Program-made: the position numbers and the translations under genes
The notes under the pieces: generated by a model
The model's input: the letters and a program-made list of their open reading frames with translations, nothing else
What the model was told of the DNA's origin: nothing
Database searches by the model: none
In this document: piece after piece, positions 1-9,632 of the stretch
Numbering within the stretch: position 1 is the stretch's first letter
Layout of the letters: every line of letters starts with the position of its first letter
Origin: Vreelandella sp042466685
GTDB taxonomy: Bacteria; Pseudomonadota; Gammaproteobacteria; Pseudomonadales; Halomonadaceae
Direction of reading: 5' to 3'
Assembly: GCF_042466685.1 (NCBI RefSeq)
Contig: NZ_CP170448.1
Coordinates: 434,001 to 498,000, forward strand
DNA length: 64,000 nucleotides

Positions 1-1125
1 GATACGACGGGCAAAAAACAGTTCAGCGCGGGTCACATCAAGGTAGCGTTCGAGCTTTTCTCTTTTTCCCCTTTCGAATTGGATGGTGCGTGGGAAGAAA
101 GTCTCCACGCCAGTGGCTGTTTCGACCAGACATGTGAGGCTGTCGAGATTAGCAATGCTGGCGAAGTTGGGGGAATGGCTAGAAACAAACAACTGAACGG
201 GCTTCTCACCCTCCCCATCTTGAATCGATTCCAGGTAATCTAGCAACACCGCCTGCAACTGCGGATGCAAGTGTGCCTCAGGCTCCTCAATGATCAGGCC
301 TCGGTAACTCGCGTCAGCGTTCCTGGCCAGCTCACAGAGAACCACCGCCATGTAAATCAGATTGTTAAATCCAAGGCCGTTCTGTTCAATTTCGAAGTCG
401 TCCACTACTAACGACAGGCGTGATGCCAGCTTCTGAAAATCGCTTCCGCTCAATCCCAAATCCAACACTTGGGCTAGCTGAGACCCTAGCATCGTGTCAT
501 GCCGACTTGTGATGGCCGAGTGAGCGGTAATAATCGGATCGTGGCCCCTTAGCTCTTCATCGAGCAGTTTAAGTGCTTCATTAATTCCATCACGACCTTC
601 ATCATCGGCAAGGAGCTGAAATAGTCGAGCCAGCTTGCTATGGCGATTGGGCTTGAGACCCTGTGAAGCATCTCTAAGAGGTGGCAGGTAGACACCGCGA
701 AGGTTCTCGATCATATCCGCGGTCAGGCCTATCTCTTCATGGTCTCCACACCAACGCCTTACTCGCAGCCTGCCAATCTTGTCAGCTTCTGAATAACGGA
801 TGTTAATGTGAGCTTCAAACCTGCCATCTTCGTCCGGCTTCAGTGCTGCCAGAAAGTCGGCTTCGTCGTCTACGTCCAAATCCTGGAAGACGTACTTAAA
901 CTGGATGTCACCTGCCGGATCGCCCCCCTTTGGTCGATGCATATCGTCGTTGTTAAAGCGCGGGTATGGCTCGTCGTATCCTGCAAGTAGCGCGCGCAAT
1001 GCATCAACAATAGCGGTCTTGCCAATGTTATTAGAGCCGACCAGGACGTTCAGCCCGGGCTGAAACTCAAGGTCAACAGATTGCAATTTTCTGAAGTTCG
1101 TTATTTTCAGTTTTGCTAGATACAC
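1..1125 (-). CDS. OLD-family ATP-dependent endonuclease, N-terminal ATPase part (partial)
   Basis: The minus strand is open without a stop from a GTG codon at 1125 to the window edge (375 codons). An ABC-type ATPase is visible in order: Walker A GSNNIGKT near residues 31-38, a signature-like LGFNNLIYM near residue 250, Walker B LIIEEPEAHLHPQ near 275 and an H-loop SSHSP near 315. The last visible residues, KLERYLDVTRAELFFARRI, are the usual link into the Toprim nuclease domain, so that domain lies outside the window. OLD proteins are DNA nucleases used in phage exclusion; class 2 members (GajA of Gabija) pair with a UvrD-like helicase, which would also lie outside. GTG was chosen because the ATPase beta strand begins there and an in-frame stop lies just upstream. 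Class 1 versus class 2 cannot be decided. Confidence 0.85.
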   Translation of the reverse strand, partial: MYLAKLKITNFRKLQSVDLEFQPGLNVLVGSNNIGKTAIVDALRALLAGYDEPYPRFNNDDMHRPKGGDPAGDIQFKYVFQDLDVDDEADFLAALKPDEDGRFEAHINIRYSEADKIGRLRVRRWCGDHEEIGLTADMIENLRGVYLPPLRDASQGLKPNRHSKLARLFQLLADDEGRDGINEALKLLDEELRGHDPIITAHSAITSRHDTMLGSQLAQVLDLGLSGSDFQKLASRLSLVVDDFEIEQNGLGFNNLIYMAVVLCELARNADASYRGLIIEEPEAHLHPQLQAVLLDYLESIQDGEGEKPVQLFVSSHSPNFASIANLDSLTCLVETATGVETFFPRTIQFERGKREKLERYLDVTRAELFFARRI

Positions 1126-1541
1126 TGATGTAGCGCCCCCTGTGGATCGGTTTTTAATTCATCCATTGTTATCACGACTGTGTAATCAACACATCACCTG
1201 CGCCCCATCCCAGAAAAGGTCCTAAGCGGTTACCCCAGCAATAGCATGCTTCTATACCAATGTGATACCCCAAGCCCAGGGGAGGAAAAGGGCTATTTCC
1301 GCTCCCTAAATAAATTTTATCCCGCTAGCCCTTTCTTAAGTCGTTTCAAACCTTCGCGGTTACTGGGAGGCCTCAGTAGCCTCAAGCCTGCCATATTTTG
1401 TAAACCTTGAGAGTGCTTACTAAAATTAGATATGGTTGTGGCAACAGGTACCTAAAGCTCACTAAAAATAAACGGTTTCGGGTACCGACAGCCTGAGAGA
1501 AGGCCGGTAAGCTATCTTTCAAACTTCACGGAGATAAGCAC
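1126..1541. other. Intergenic region, no gene seen
   Basis: This stretch separates the minus-strand OLD-type gene from the plus-strand unknown gene and should hold both promoters. No RNA gene or convincing terminator was seen. A Shine-Dalgarno-like GGAG lies just before the start at 1542. Confidence 0.4.
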
Positions 1542-2108
1542 ATGACCCACCTCAAGCCGCCAGCCTCTCCCCTAGCCGTTTGCGAAGACATTCTGCGAAA
1601 GAGTAAACAATACAATTTGGAGCATCACTGTTTGCCGAGTGAGAACAGAGTGATTGATAGACTGTTGAACAGAGGCCACGAGCTGGAAAGCGCCCATCTG
1701 GAACTGCACCGTAAGCTCGGCCATCACCCTCATGCACTGCAGGAATTTCTCGCCAAGCTTTTGAGTACAGCCGCATTTTGGAAACCGGAAGACATGAAGG
1801 CCGCCCGTGCTAGTCGATATCGTCTCATTGAGGTCAATCGGCAGATTGCGGACAAGGCTATGGAGCTCTCGACGCTGCTGGATGAGCGCAGCGTGCTCCA
1901 TAATCATTCCGGCTTCGCCAGCAATACCCATTATCATGTCTGCGAAGTAATCGAAGAAGCCTCTGAACACAACCCTTTGTTTGGAATGGAGATTGGGGAT
2001 AAGCTTAGCCGCTTACACTATCAATATGACCTAAAATATTGGCCATCACTAAGCGACTTCATGGACGAACTAGCCCAGGATGCTAGCGACGCAGATATTG
2101 AATACTGA
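1542..2108 (+). CDS. Hypothetical protein, 188 aa
   Basis: The family is not recognised. The ORF starts with ATG behind a GGAG motif (ACGGAGATAAGCAC before ATG). The protein is soluble, His-rich and predicted mainly helical, without a signal peptide or membrane segment; the middle (about residues 75-110) could form a long helix. The end overlaps the next ORF by 29 bp in another frame, so the two are either translationally coupled or one gene split by a frameshift. Its place between an OLD-type nuclease and a TIR protein suggests accessory cargo, but no defence function can be shown. Confidence 0.6.
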   Translation: MTHLKPPASPLAVCEDILRKSKQYNLEHHCLPSENRVIDRLLNRGHELESAHLELHRKLGHHPHALQEFLAKLLSTAAFWKPEDMKAARASRYRLIEVNRQIADKAMELSTLLDERSVLHNHSGFASNTHYHVCEVIEEASEHNPLFGMEIGDKLSRLHYQYDLKYWPSLSDFMDELAQDASDADIEY

Positions 2109-2382
2109 TCCGCTAACCAAGGCGGCCACGGAGAGCTCTAGATCGTCAAAAGGTGATTTTCTCAGGGCCTTCCTCGCTGCCATCGAGGAAAGCAGTGCTC
2201 AGGTGTTTGGGCGGCTGCCCAGTGACTTGAAGATCACGGACAATACCATGGCCTCCTTGATTAACTGCGCACTGGAGCTAAAGGTGGACGAGATGGCATC
2301 CACCGACTATGTGAAGCGCTTCCGGCAGAAGGAACGCGAGCGCAGTAGAAGGACATCCTATTGGACATCAGCCAGCAATTGA
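2080..2382 (+). CDS. Hypothetical protein, 100 aa, overlapping the preceding gene
   Basis: This ORF opens at an ATG inside the end of the 188-residue gene. No domain is recognised. The visible features are a helical middle section (residues 28-80) and a strongly basic C-terminus (FRQKERERSRR), which could bind nucleic acid. There is no clear Shine-Dalgarno before the ATG, so expression would rely on coupling to the upstream gene or on a frameshift. Alternative: it is the C-terminal part of a single ancestral protein whose frame was broken near 2080-2108. Confidence 0.45.
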   Translation: MLATQILNTDPLTKAATESSRSSKGDFLRAFLAAIEESSAQVFGRLPSDLKITDNTMASLINCALELKVDEMASTDYVKRFRQKERERSRRTSYWTSASN

Positions 2383-2694
2383 AAAGATGAAATAAACACT
2401 CTGCTCGGATATGCCTGATTCGAACAAAATTTCAACTTAAAAGTAGAGCGGTATAACCATATTGTATGTGCTATGCGTCACTTGCTGCATCAACGCAAAT
2501 GCTCCCATCATGAACGCTAACCGGGTCTCACAGTGCAAATAGGTCGTTTATTATCACTGGCTGCTTTGCGCCGTATTGTGTGCATGCCATAGATAGGACG
2601 GATAACCTCTTGCCGAAATGCTAAATATAATTTTTCTTTAAGAGCTGAAAAAGTCGTAAGATCAGTCAGGTCTTATAGGCTTGGAGTACTCATT
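2383..2694. other. Intergenic region before the TIR gene
   Basis: No ORF of note was seen on either strand. It is AT-rich from about 2620 and should carry the promoter of the TIR gene. A GGAG lies about 10 bases before the TTG start at 2695. Confidence 0.35.
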
Positions 2695-3654
2695 TTGCCA
2701 AACGTTTTTTTCTCATACTGTCACGCTGACGAGGTGCTGAGAGATCAGCTAGAAAAGCAGCTAGCGATGCTCAAGCGTCAAGGTGTTATCGACAGCTGGC
2801 ACGATCGAAGAATTGATGCTGGTCAGGAGATCGACGCAGCCATTGATGAACATATCAACAGCGATGAGATAATTTTGCTGTTAGTGAGTCCTGATTTCAT
2901 TGCTTCCGACTATTGCTACAACATAGAGATGGCGCGTGCCATGGAGCGCCACAACGCTAAGGAGGCAATCGTCATTCCAGTGATTTTGCGAGCATGCGAT
3001 TGGCACCACGCCCCATTTGGAAAGCTGCTTGGCACCCCCCAGGATGGAAAGCCGGTCACTCTCTGGCCGGATAGGGACGAAGCATTGTTACAGGTCGCGA
3101 AGGAGGTTCGCAAAGCGGCTGAAAGGTGGCGAAGCACTCAATCAAGCGCCGAACGCGTGGATGTTGGGGCTTTGATGCATACCCAGCAGACTGTAGTTGC
3201 CGGCCCGCGTTCGAGTAACCTTCGAGTCGCTAAGACCTTTACTCAGCTGGACAAAGACCGGTTCCAAATCGACACTTTTGAATACATTGCGCGCTTTTTC
3301 GAAAACTCTCTGAATGAGCTCCAAGCACGGAACCCAGGCTACGAAGGTGTATTTCGTCGAATTGATGCTAATCGGTTTTTTGCGACCATCTACAAAGATG
3401 GTGAGAGCGTCGCGACGGCGACAGTGTATGTTGGAGGGCAAATGGGAGCAGGGATCTATTACAGTCAGGGTGGTGACTCTTTCAGCAGTAACTCCTTTAA
3501 CGAGGCTCTTTCGGTGCAAGCAGACGACCAAGCCCTTTACCTAACGAGCATGGGAATGGCTTTCCAGGGGCGTCAACATCAGAAGCTATCTCAGGAAGGG
3601 GCAGCAGAAATGCTTTGGGAAATCGTTATCGCGCCACTTCAGCGTGCAAGATAA
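2695..3654 (+). CDS. TIR-domain protein, 319 aa
   Basis: The N-terminal 150 residues are a bacterial TIR domain: the first strand and A-box VFFSYCHADE at residues 4-13, LLLVSPDFIASDYC near 61-74, and E78 in the position of the catalytic glutamate of TIR NADases. The C-terminal half (about 175-319) is an unrecognised alpha/beta domain, probably for sensing or oligomerisation. The start is TTG at 2695 with GGAG upstream; MPNVFFSY is the natural beginning of the fold. Bacterial TIR effectors deplete NAD or make cyclic ADP-ribose signals during phage infection. With the OLD-type ATPase nearby, a defence role is a reasonable inference. No partner such as ThsA or a prokaryotic Argonaute is adjacent, so this may act alone or with the unknown neighbours. 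Confidence 0.85.
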   Translation: MPNVFFSYCHADEVLRDQLEKQLAMLKRQGVIDSWHDRRIDAGQEIDAAIDEHINSDEIILLLVSPDFIASDYCYNIEMARAMERHNAKEAIVIPVILRACDWHHAPFGKLLGTPQDGKPVTLWPDRDEALLQVAKEVRKAAERWRSTQSSAERVDVGALMHTQQTVVAGPRSSNLRVAKTFTQLDKDRFQIDTFEYIARFFENSLNELQARNPGYEGVFRRIDANRFFATIYKDGESVATATVYVGGQMGAGIYYSQGGDSFSSNSFNEALSVQADDQALYLTSMGMAFQGRQHQKLSQEGAAEMLWEIVIAPLQRAR

Positions 3655-4252
3655 CTTCTCTATCGGAAACTGGGCCCCTGCTGATTCATGGGTGGTAAAC
3701 CCTATCCCAAAATAGGCATCGCATGGGATAGGCTATTCCGATGACTACCTTCTGAGGCTGCCTAGCGCTTGGGTGCTGAAACGCCTGTTGGGCCCATGTG
3801 CACTATGGAAGGTTGTGACATCAAACTCGTCAATTACCAGTGAGCAGTGATAGTTGCCTTTTGCCCACGATACCTACTTAGAGTTAAGCAACTGTATCCC
3901 TCAAAGTGGCCAAAGCTATTTGGGTGCACCGCTAGTTGATACCCTAAAAATGTTTTGCCACCACTTGTGAACCACGCCACTCAGGTAATCTCTGGTCTGC
4001 CGTGCATATAACGTTAAATGTTGCCTGGGCATGCAACATCTGTTCACGAAGTTTAGCAAGGCAGAATTTGTTTGGCTGGTGGCCACACCGTCTTTAGTCA
4101 TACGAATAATCAAAAATGTCAGGGTGGCAGCTCTGGTGCGCGACTACTTTGGCTACTCGTGCTTGGTATCAATAGATATTGGTAGCTATCACTATTATTT
4201 ATATGTTTTTTAGATATATAGTAACTGTCTATATAAGAATGAATAAGTCGTA
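3655..4252. other. Intergenic region with an inverted repeat
   Basis: No supported gene lies here; the small ORFs on both strands have no recognisable content. An 8-bp inverted repeat, CCTATCCC at 3701-3708 and GGGATAGG at 3725-3732, lies about 50 bases after the TIR stop, without a T-run. The stretch before 4253 is AT-rich and probably holds the promoter of the large recombinase gene. Confidence 0.4.
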
Positions 4253-7200
4253 ATGGTAGAGCATACGTTCGCGGTCAAAAGAGACGATATAAGCACTGGT
4301 AAGCAAATAGCGCGCTTTGGCCACCCCTATCGCGATATATGCCAATGGGCTGCCCAGCATGATCTCAGTGATGCTCTGGAACTGGCCTTTTGGACGCTTG
4401 GATTGGATCACCAGGTCGTCGCGATTGGTAACCTGGTTAATGAATTTCACCATCCTGAATCAAAAGACATTCTGGCTCGATGGCGGCAAAATCCCACCCT
4501 TGCCTCGCTAGATGATCTGGCGAAAGCCATTCGTCAAGATCCCTTGATCAACCTTCAGTATCCTGCATTTCCTCATGCAGGAGACGCTACAAAAACGAAA
4601 AATACATATAAAGGCAGCCTTAAAGAGCAAACGTTTCTTATAACGTTAATTACTTACCCGCTGCCTGGGGCGGAGCAATCATCTGAATACGTGTTAAGGC
4701 GTGCGCTACGCTTGTGGTTGATCGCGCAGGCGGCGAATCGGGTAGTGACAGAGCATTGCTTAGCGGATCGAAATATCAGTACCGCAGCGCGCTTTTTGAT
4801 TGCAGACCGCTATCAAGCGCAGTGGCAACTCGTTGATGATGTCTTGCGCCGTGCCCGACGTTACCTGACACCTGATACTTGGACATTTGAACGTTTTACT
4901 GACGCGTTGTCTTTGGCTGCTGAGCAGTACAAGCAAAGCCATACATTTGGTAAAAGTGGCACCGCATTCATCAATGCCATCATCGAGATTGCCAGTGGTG
5001 ATACAAAAGCTTTCACCACTCAGCGCGATTTCCCTCCGCAGCCTTTTGTGCATGCTGAGTTATCTGCACCCATTTCTGAGCCGACACCGTTAATAAGCCT
5101 TGATGAGTCATCTGAACAGTTCATAGAAGTATGTCCTAACCCGGCGGGGTTGTTAGATGAAGAGGCTGATGAGGCGATTTATTTACTGCCGGTTGATGCA
5201 ACAGATACTCAGGCTCAACAAGAACTGACAGGGCGTAGCTTTTATCAACAACAAGCGGAAACGTCCCATTACCTACCGTGGAGCTATTCCAAGCTTTTAC
5301 CTCCTGAGCGTTTGCTGATTGAGCAGTGGCTTGCCCAGCAGCTCAAGCATACTGATCAACGAGAGCGATTGGGCGGAGCGTTAGTGTGGCTCGCGATACG
5401 TTTTTCGCGGTCTCTTAGCCAAGTGCTTTCAATGGGCATTGGAGACGAGGCCCAAGGGGAGTGGTCTTTAGCATCAAACCTCAAGCAGATGGTTCGCTTG
5501 TCGCCGCGTCGACGTAATGCATGGAAACCCGATATCGCCGCGCAACCTTACGTGGCAGCTGTTCAAGAAAAGCAGTGTGTTGGACTAATCCCCGAAGTAA
5601 GAGAGACGCTTGTAATCAGTAGTCAACCATTGTCCACCCAAGCCTCACTGGCAGAGTTGTGGCAAAGCGTATCGCCAGCCCAAAAAATTGAGGTGTGGTT
5701 TAATGAACGCATGCGCATAGCGTGCCCACGCGTTACCAGCGGAAAGCTTTCCGAGGTATGGGGCCAATCTGTTTTTGATGCCTCAGGCAATCACCATTTC
5801 GCGAGGATGCTAACCGCTCACCCCAATAGCGCGTTACCTGGTGCATGTAGCTATGCCAGCTGGGATATCGAGGCGATTGAGCAAGGGCTTGCATTACCTT
5901 ATCAATTCCAGGGTGCCGAAACGTTACAATCGACGAATCAAGGCAGCTTGTTGGTACCGCTTGAAGCCCAGCTCAATAGGGCGATTAACGAAGCGACTCA
6001 GCAGCTCAAAGAAACATTAGAAGGCAATGATCTGGTGCGTCTACATAATCAGTGGACCAGCTACTGTGTCATGGCCCTCTATGCGGCAACGGGGAGTCGG
6101 TACCTTAAAGACCCTTTTGAAAGCCCACGGTTTTTTAATCACGACCTCCCTGCTATGTTTATTAATGATAAAGCGGAAGGCAGCGGTGTGCGGAATGGTC
6201 GTATGGTGCCTTTGGCCGATAAGGCGATTAAGTTTGTCGAGGCTTACCTCTCGTACCTCCAACGTCTCGCCAAGCATTTGTTGAGCACCCATCCTGCAAT
6301 ATCCTCACGAATTAACACGCTATTAGAATTGCCTGCGAAGGCTGAACAGCCCCTGTTCTTTTTACTTGATGAGTCGCTCAATTGGCACTCTATGTCAGCG
6401 ACTGATCTACCAGGTGCCACCTTATTCGACTGGCCACTACCCCCCAATCTTTTCCGTCACCGACTAGCACAGCAATTACCCTTATTAGGCGTCGATAACG
6501 AAGTTGTGGATGGTTGGCTGGGGCATGCGGAAAAAAGTGTCGCCACCTATGGCGACACCTCGGCCCGCTGCTGGATGGACGATTGGACAGCCTATCGCAA
6601 AGAGGTCAACGAACTCTTTGAGCGACTATCGTTTGATTTGCTAGCACCACCTGCCTCCTTACCAATAGCTGCCGTGAGCAGCTTGCGTGATTCAGCGACA
6701 TCTTCCCGGGCATTTGGGCAGCGTCTACGCGAAAAAAATCGTCGCTTGGCAACACGAAACGCTATCAGAGCAGCGCTTAACGATATTGAGTTGTTTTTAA
6801 AAGGGCGTGATATGGCCACGCTGTCCGCTGATGAGATCAATCAACTGGGGCGGCAAATGTTGCTTCAGCAGGGAAAAACGCCTTACCCCTCTGCAGCCTT
6901 ACGGTTTAGTGTGCTGACACGCTTGCTAGAGCGGCATGAGTCACCGCATCGCCATGCGTTTCAGCGCCGTTACATTCCGATGTTGCCGGAAAAAACGCTG
7001 ATTCATGAGCACGCGCCGGCTTACGCTGCATTAATGACTCAATTGACGCATTGGGCATCGACTATGCGTCCATATGCTACCCGAACCCACTGTTCTAAAC
7101 GCCAGGCATTAGCGCTCGGCGCGTTACTTTTGTGTATTGAAAAACGTATTTGTTATATGCGCCTGCTGAAGGATGTGTGCCAAGGGGACAACTTTCGGCT

Positions 7201-9625
7201 GATATATCACCGTAAAACCTATTACTTGGAGTATAGCGAACAGTTAGATAGCACCAGCTGGCAAGCTCCCATACAGCGGCACACAGTGTCATATCATGTG
7301 GCATCACTACTAACTCACGGCCAACGCCTAACATCTACCAAAGCGCTCGATGATCCTTGGACGATCCCAAAACAAGCGCCGCCTTTGCCTGAGGCGTTGA
7401 TCCAGTGCTGTGAGAGTCAAGAGTGTATAACGATCCAGCAGATACTTGGGCAGGCGGCCGCTATTGTCGATCAAGCCAATCTTCTGAGATTACCGGGCGT
7501 AGTGGCTGGCGCGTTAGCAGGGCGGATAGTGGCCACCAGCCTCCCTATGCAAGCGCACATTCGTATGGTGCACGGCAAATCGCTGATGTTCCCACCTTCA
7601 GCAGTCAACACTGAGGATTTGGAGCTCTCGACAGCGTTGCCAGCGCTATTACGAGCTAATGGCGATAAACATGAGCTGCAGCAACAGGCGGTACTTCTTT
7701 TTAAAGAGGTGAAGCAAATCTTGGATGGCTACACCAAGCCGCAGGCTAAAATAACGGCAAAATCGCTGGAGCAACTAGTAACACAGCGAAACGGTAAGGT
7801 AAGTAGTGCCATCATGCTGTTGGTCATCTGGATCGCAGCGGTTATCCGGAGTGGTAAGGGGCGAGCGGGCAGGCGCTTTAAGCCGTTCGAAAGCAGTAGT
7901 ATCCATCGCTACTGGGGCGCGTTGCGTAAGCTTTTTGAGGAGCTTGCTTACGGTGTCGACCTGATTGCTCTCGGTAGTGAAGAAATCACCGCCTTTTATG
8001 CAGGTCTGATCGATTATCAAGAAACTCAGTTGAGCGATATGAGCTATTTTAGCCATCGTCTACGCTCTTTTCACCGCGTAGCCGCCTCTCTCGGCGTTGA
8101 AGAACCGGATTGGGATGAGCTACCCGTTGCAGAGCAAGGACGACACGTGCGTGCTGAAATGCTCTCAGAACGAGAATACCTTGAGACACTGAAGCGGATA
8201 GAAGCATCGCAACGAGACCCCGATATTGCGTGTTTACTTCAGTTTGTATTGCTATGCGCGTATCGCTTTGGTTTGCGGCTGGATGAAGCGAGAGGGTTGC
8301 TCAGGCGAGATTGGTGTGAATCTCATGGCTACTGCTGGGTATTGATTAGGAACAATCGTTATCGAACATTAAAAAGTGAGGCCTCTCGACGTGCTGTGCC
8401 GCTTTTGTTTCCTCTCGATGCGACAGAGCAACGTACGCTTAACGCTGTGCTTAATCGTCATGATGCGCTATTGGGTGGTGAGGCATCCCTTCCGCTGCTA
8501 GGCGAGATACGCAATGGGAAAGTCGAAGTAGCGCTCAGTGCAACAGCCATCAGCGCTGCTGAGATAGATGCGTTGCGTCACGTGAGTGGCAGCCCAACAC
8601 TATCGCTCCATCACGCCCGTCATGCGTTTTACAACATAACGGCAGCCTCTCTGCTGCAGCTAAACACACCTGTCGCCACCAAAATAACTCAGCATATAGA
8701 TAGCGCTAACATTCGTCAGATGGTGATGGGGCAGCAACATTACTGTTCGCGTCGCGTGATGATGGGGCTGGCGCGCTTAATGGGGCACCGCCAGCCATCG
8801 ACTGGGCTGCTGAACTATAATCATTTAATTCTAGAATGGGCGGATGCGCTGACACCTGTTAAAGGGACAAATGGCAGCATTCTCAAAGAAGCAATCAAGC
8901 CGCAGGATTTTAAACGTTACACGCCGGCTGCTGTGCTACCTCAAGGACTTCCTTTATTTAACGACCCAACACCGCATTTATTGATGAAAGCGTTGCGATT
9001 AGGCGCGCTACGGCAGAATGTGCGACGATCGAGTGAGGCATTGGGATTGTCCCCGGTACATGCTGCTATCCTTGAAGGTGTTATTCAGGAAGCTGAAAGC
9101 AATATGCGCTTCAAAATTCGGGGAAAAGACCAATGGATAACATCGCAAGAATACCCCTTAGGACTGCTGCGCAGTATCAGCGACGCTGCATGGGATCGCC
9201 TGCTCGAGCATGCTAAAAAAATTGATGGCGAAACCTTAACGATTAATGGGGCACTAGAGCTCAGTGAGTTAGCTTGTCAGGTTGGACGGCACCGGCATCT
9301 ACTGATGAGTGAAACGAGGCACGTGGCAGTTATCGCTCTTACTGTCAAAGCATTTAAAGTGTCTTCATCCAACTACGTCATTGTTGGAAAAAACTGCAGC
9401 GATGACGTAAAGCGAATGCTGCACTCGTATGGGTTGAAAGAGATAAGTGATACGGGTGTTCAGCTAGATATGTTTGAAGTCGTAAAGGGCGGTAGAGAGA
9501 TGAAGTATCAGCAGTATGCCGGGCTGCTACTAGGTAAAAATGAACGCGATATTGTTAGAAATCGGTATGAGTTGGCAGTCGCTTACATAGTGACTGCCAC
9601 TTATTTGTATATGAATAAAAGGTAG
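4253..9625 (+). CDS. Giant protein with two tyrosine-recombinase-like domains, 1790 aa
   Basis: One continuous frame encodes 1,790 residues, far longer than normal integrases (300-450). Two regions look like tyrosine-recombinase catalytic domains. Region 1 has an arginine in TGSRYLKDPF (about 612), NLFRHRLAQQL (about 732, Asn where His is usual) and WLGHAEKSVATYGD (about 755-768). Region 2 has FGLRLDEARGL (about 1341), SLHHARHAFYN (about 1453) and LMGHRQPSTGLLNYNH (about 1511-1526). Both retain Arg, Arg/His, the GH box and a candidate nucleophilic Tyr. The N-terminal 600 residues and the linker are unrecognised and helical. There is no strong Shine-Dalgarno before ATG 4253. A role in moving or maintaining the surrounding island is inferred. 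Large recombinases of mobile islands carrying defence cargo (for example Gamma-Mobile-Trio GmtY) should be compared; assignment to that family is not claimed. Confidence 0.75.
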   Translation: MVEHTFAVKRDDISTGKQIARFGHPYRDICQWAAQHDLSDALELAFWTLGLDHQVVAIGNLVNEFHHPESKDILARWRQNPTLASLDDLAKAIRQDPLINLQYPAFPHAGDATKTKNTYKGSLKEQTFLITLITYPLPGAEQSSEYVLRRALRLWLIAQAANRVVTEHCLADRNISTAARFLIADRYQAQWQLVDDVLRRARRYLTPDTWTFERFTDALSLAAEQYKQSHTFGKSGTAFINAIIEIASGDTKAFTTQRDFPPQPFVHAELSAPISEPTPLISLDESSEQFIEVCPNPAGLLDEEADEAIYLLPVDATDTQAQQELTGRSFYQQQAETSHYLPWSYSKLLPPERLLIEQWLAQQLKHTDQRERLGGALVWLAIRFSRSLSQVLSMGIGDEAQGEWSLASNLKQMVRLSPRRRNAWKPDIAAQPYVAAVQEKQCVGLIPEVRETLVISSQPLSTQASLAELWQSVSPAQKIEVWFNERMRIACPRVTSGKLSEVWGQSVFDASGNHHFARMLTAHPNSALPGACSYASWDIEAIEQGLALPYQFQGAETLQSTNQGSLLVPLEAQLNRAINEATQQLKETLEGNDLVRLHNQWTSYCVMALYAATGSRYLKDPFESPRFFNHDLPAMFINDKAEGSGVRNGRMVPLADKAIKFVEAYLSYLQRLAKHLLSTHPAISSRINTLLELPAKAEQPLFFLLDESLNWHSMSATDLPGATLFDWPLPPNLFRHRLAQQLPLLGVDNEVVDGWLGHAEKSVATYGDTSARCWMDDWTAYRKEVNELFERLSFDLLAPPASLPIAAVSSLRDSATSSRAFGQRLREKNRRLATRNAIRAALNDIELFLKGRDMATLSADEINQLGRQMLLQQGKTPYPSAALRFSVLTRLLERHESPHRHAFQRRYIPMLPEKTLIHEHAPAYAALMTQLTHWASTMRPYATRTHCSKRQALALGALLLCIEKRICYMRLLKDVCQGDNFRLIYHRKTYYLEYSEQLDSTSWQAPIQRHTVSYHVASLLTHGQRLTSTKALDDPWTIPKQAPPLPEALIQCCESQECITIQQILGQAAAIVDQANLLRLPGVVAGALAGRIVATSLPMQAHIRMVHGKSLMFPPSAVNTEDLELSTALPALLRANGDKHELQQQAVLLFKEVKQILDGYTKPQAKITAKSLEQLVTQRNGKVSSAIMLLVIWIAAVIRSGKGRAGRRFKPFESSSIHRYWGALRKLFEELAYGVDLIALGSEEITAFYAGLIDYQETQLSDMSYFSHRLRSFHRVAASLGVEEPDWDELPVAEQGRHVRAEMLSEREYLETLKRIEASQRDPDIACLLQFVLLCAYRFGLRLDEARGLLRRDWCESHGYCWVLIRNNRYRTLKSEASRRAVPLLFPLDATEQRTLNAVLNRHDALLGGEASLPLLGEIRNGKVEVALSATAISAAEIDALRHVSGSPTLSLHHARHAFYNITAASLLQLNTPVATKITQHIDSANIRQMVMGQQHYCSRRVMMGLARLMGHRQPSTGLLNYNHLILEWADALTPVKGTNGSILKEAIKPQDFKRYTPAAVLPQGLPLFNDPTPHLLMKALRLGALRQNVRRSSEALGLSPVHAAILEGVIQEAESNMRFKIRGKDQWITSQEYPLGLLRSISDAAWDRLLEHAKKIDGETLTINGALELSELACQVGRHRHLLMSETRHVAVIALTVKAFKVSSSNYVIVGKNCSDDVKRMLHSYGLKEISDTGVQLDMFEVVKGGREMKYQQYAGLLLGKNERDIVRNRYELAVAYIVTATYLYMNKR

Positions 9626-9632
9626 TTTGGCG

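Noticed and set aside
1572..1970. Open minus-strand frame of 132 codons opposite the 188-residue gene
   Set aside because: It lacks a ribosome site and recognisable content, and the opposite frame has a good ATG with GGAG; taken as a shadow.
3142..3531. Minus-strand frame of 129 codons inside the TIR gene
   Set aside because: Lies wholly opposite a clear coding frame and has no domain.
3916..4213. Small frames on both strands before the giant recombinase
   Set aside because: Short, mutually overlapping, no ribosome site and no recognisable motif.
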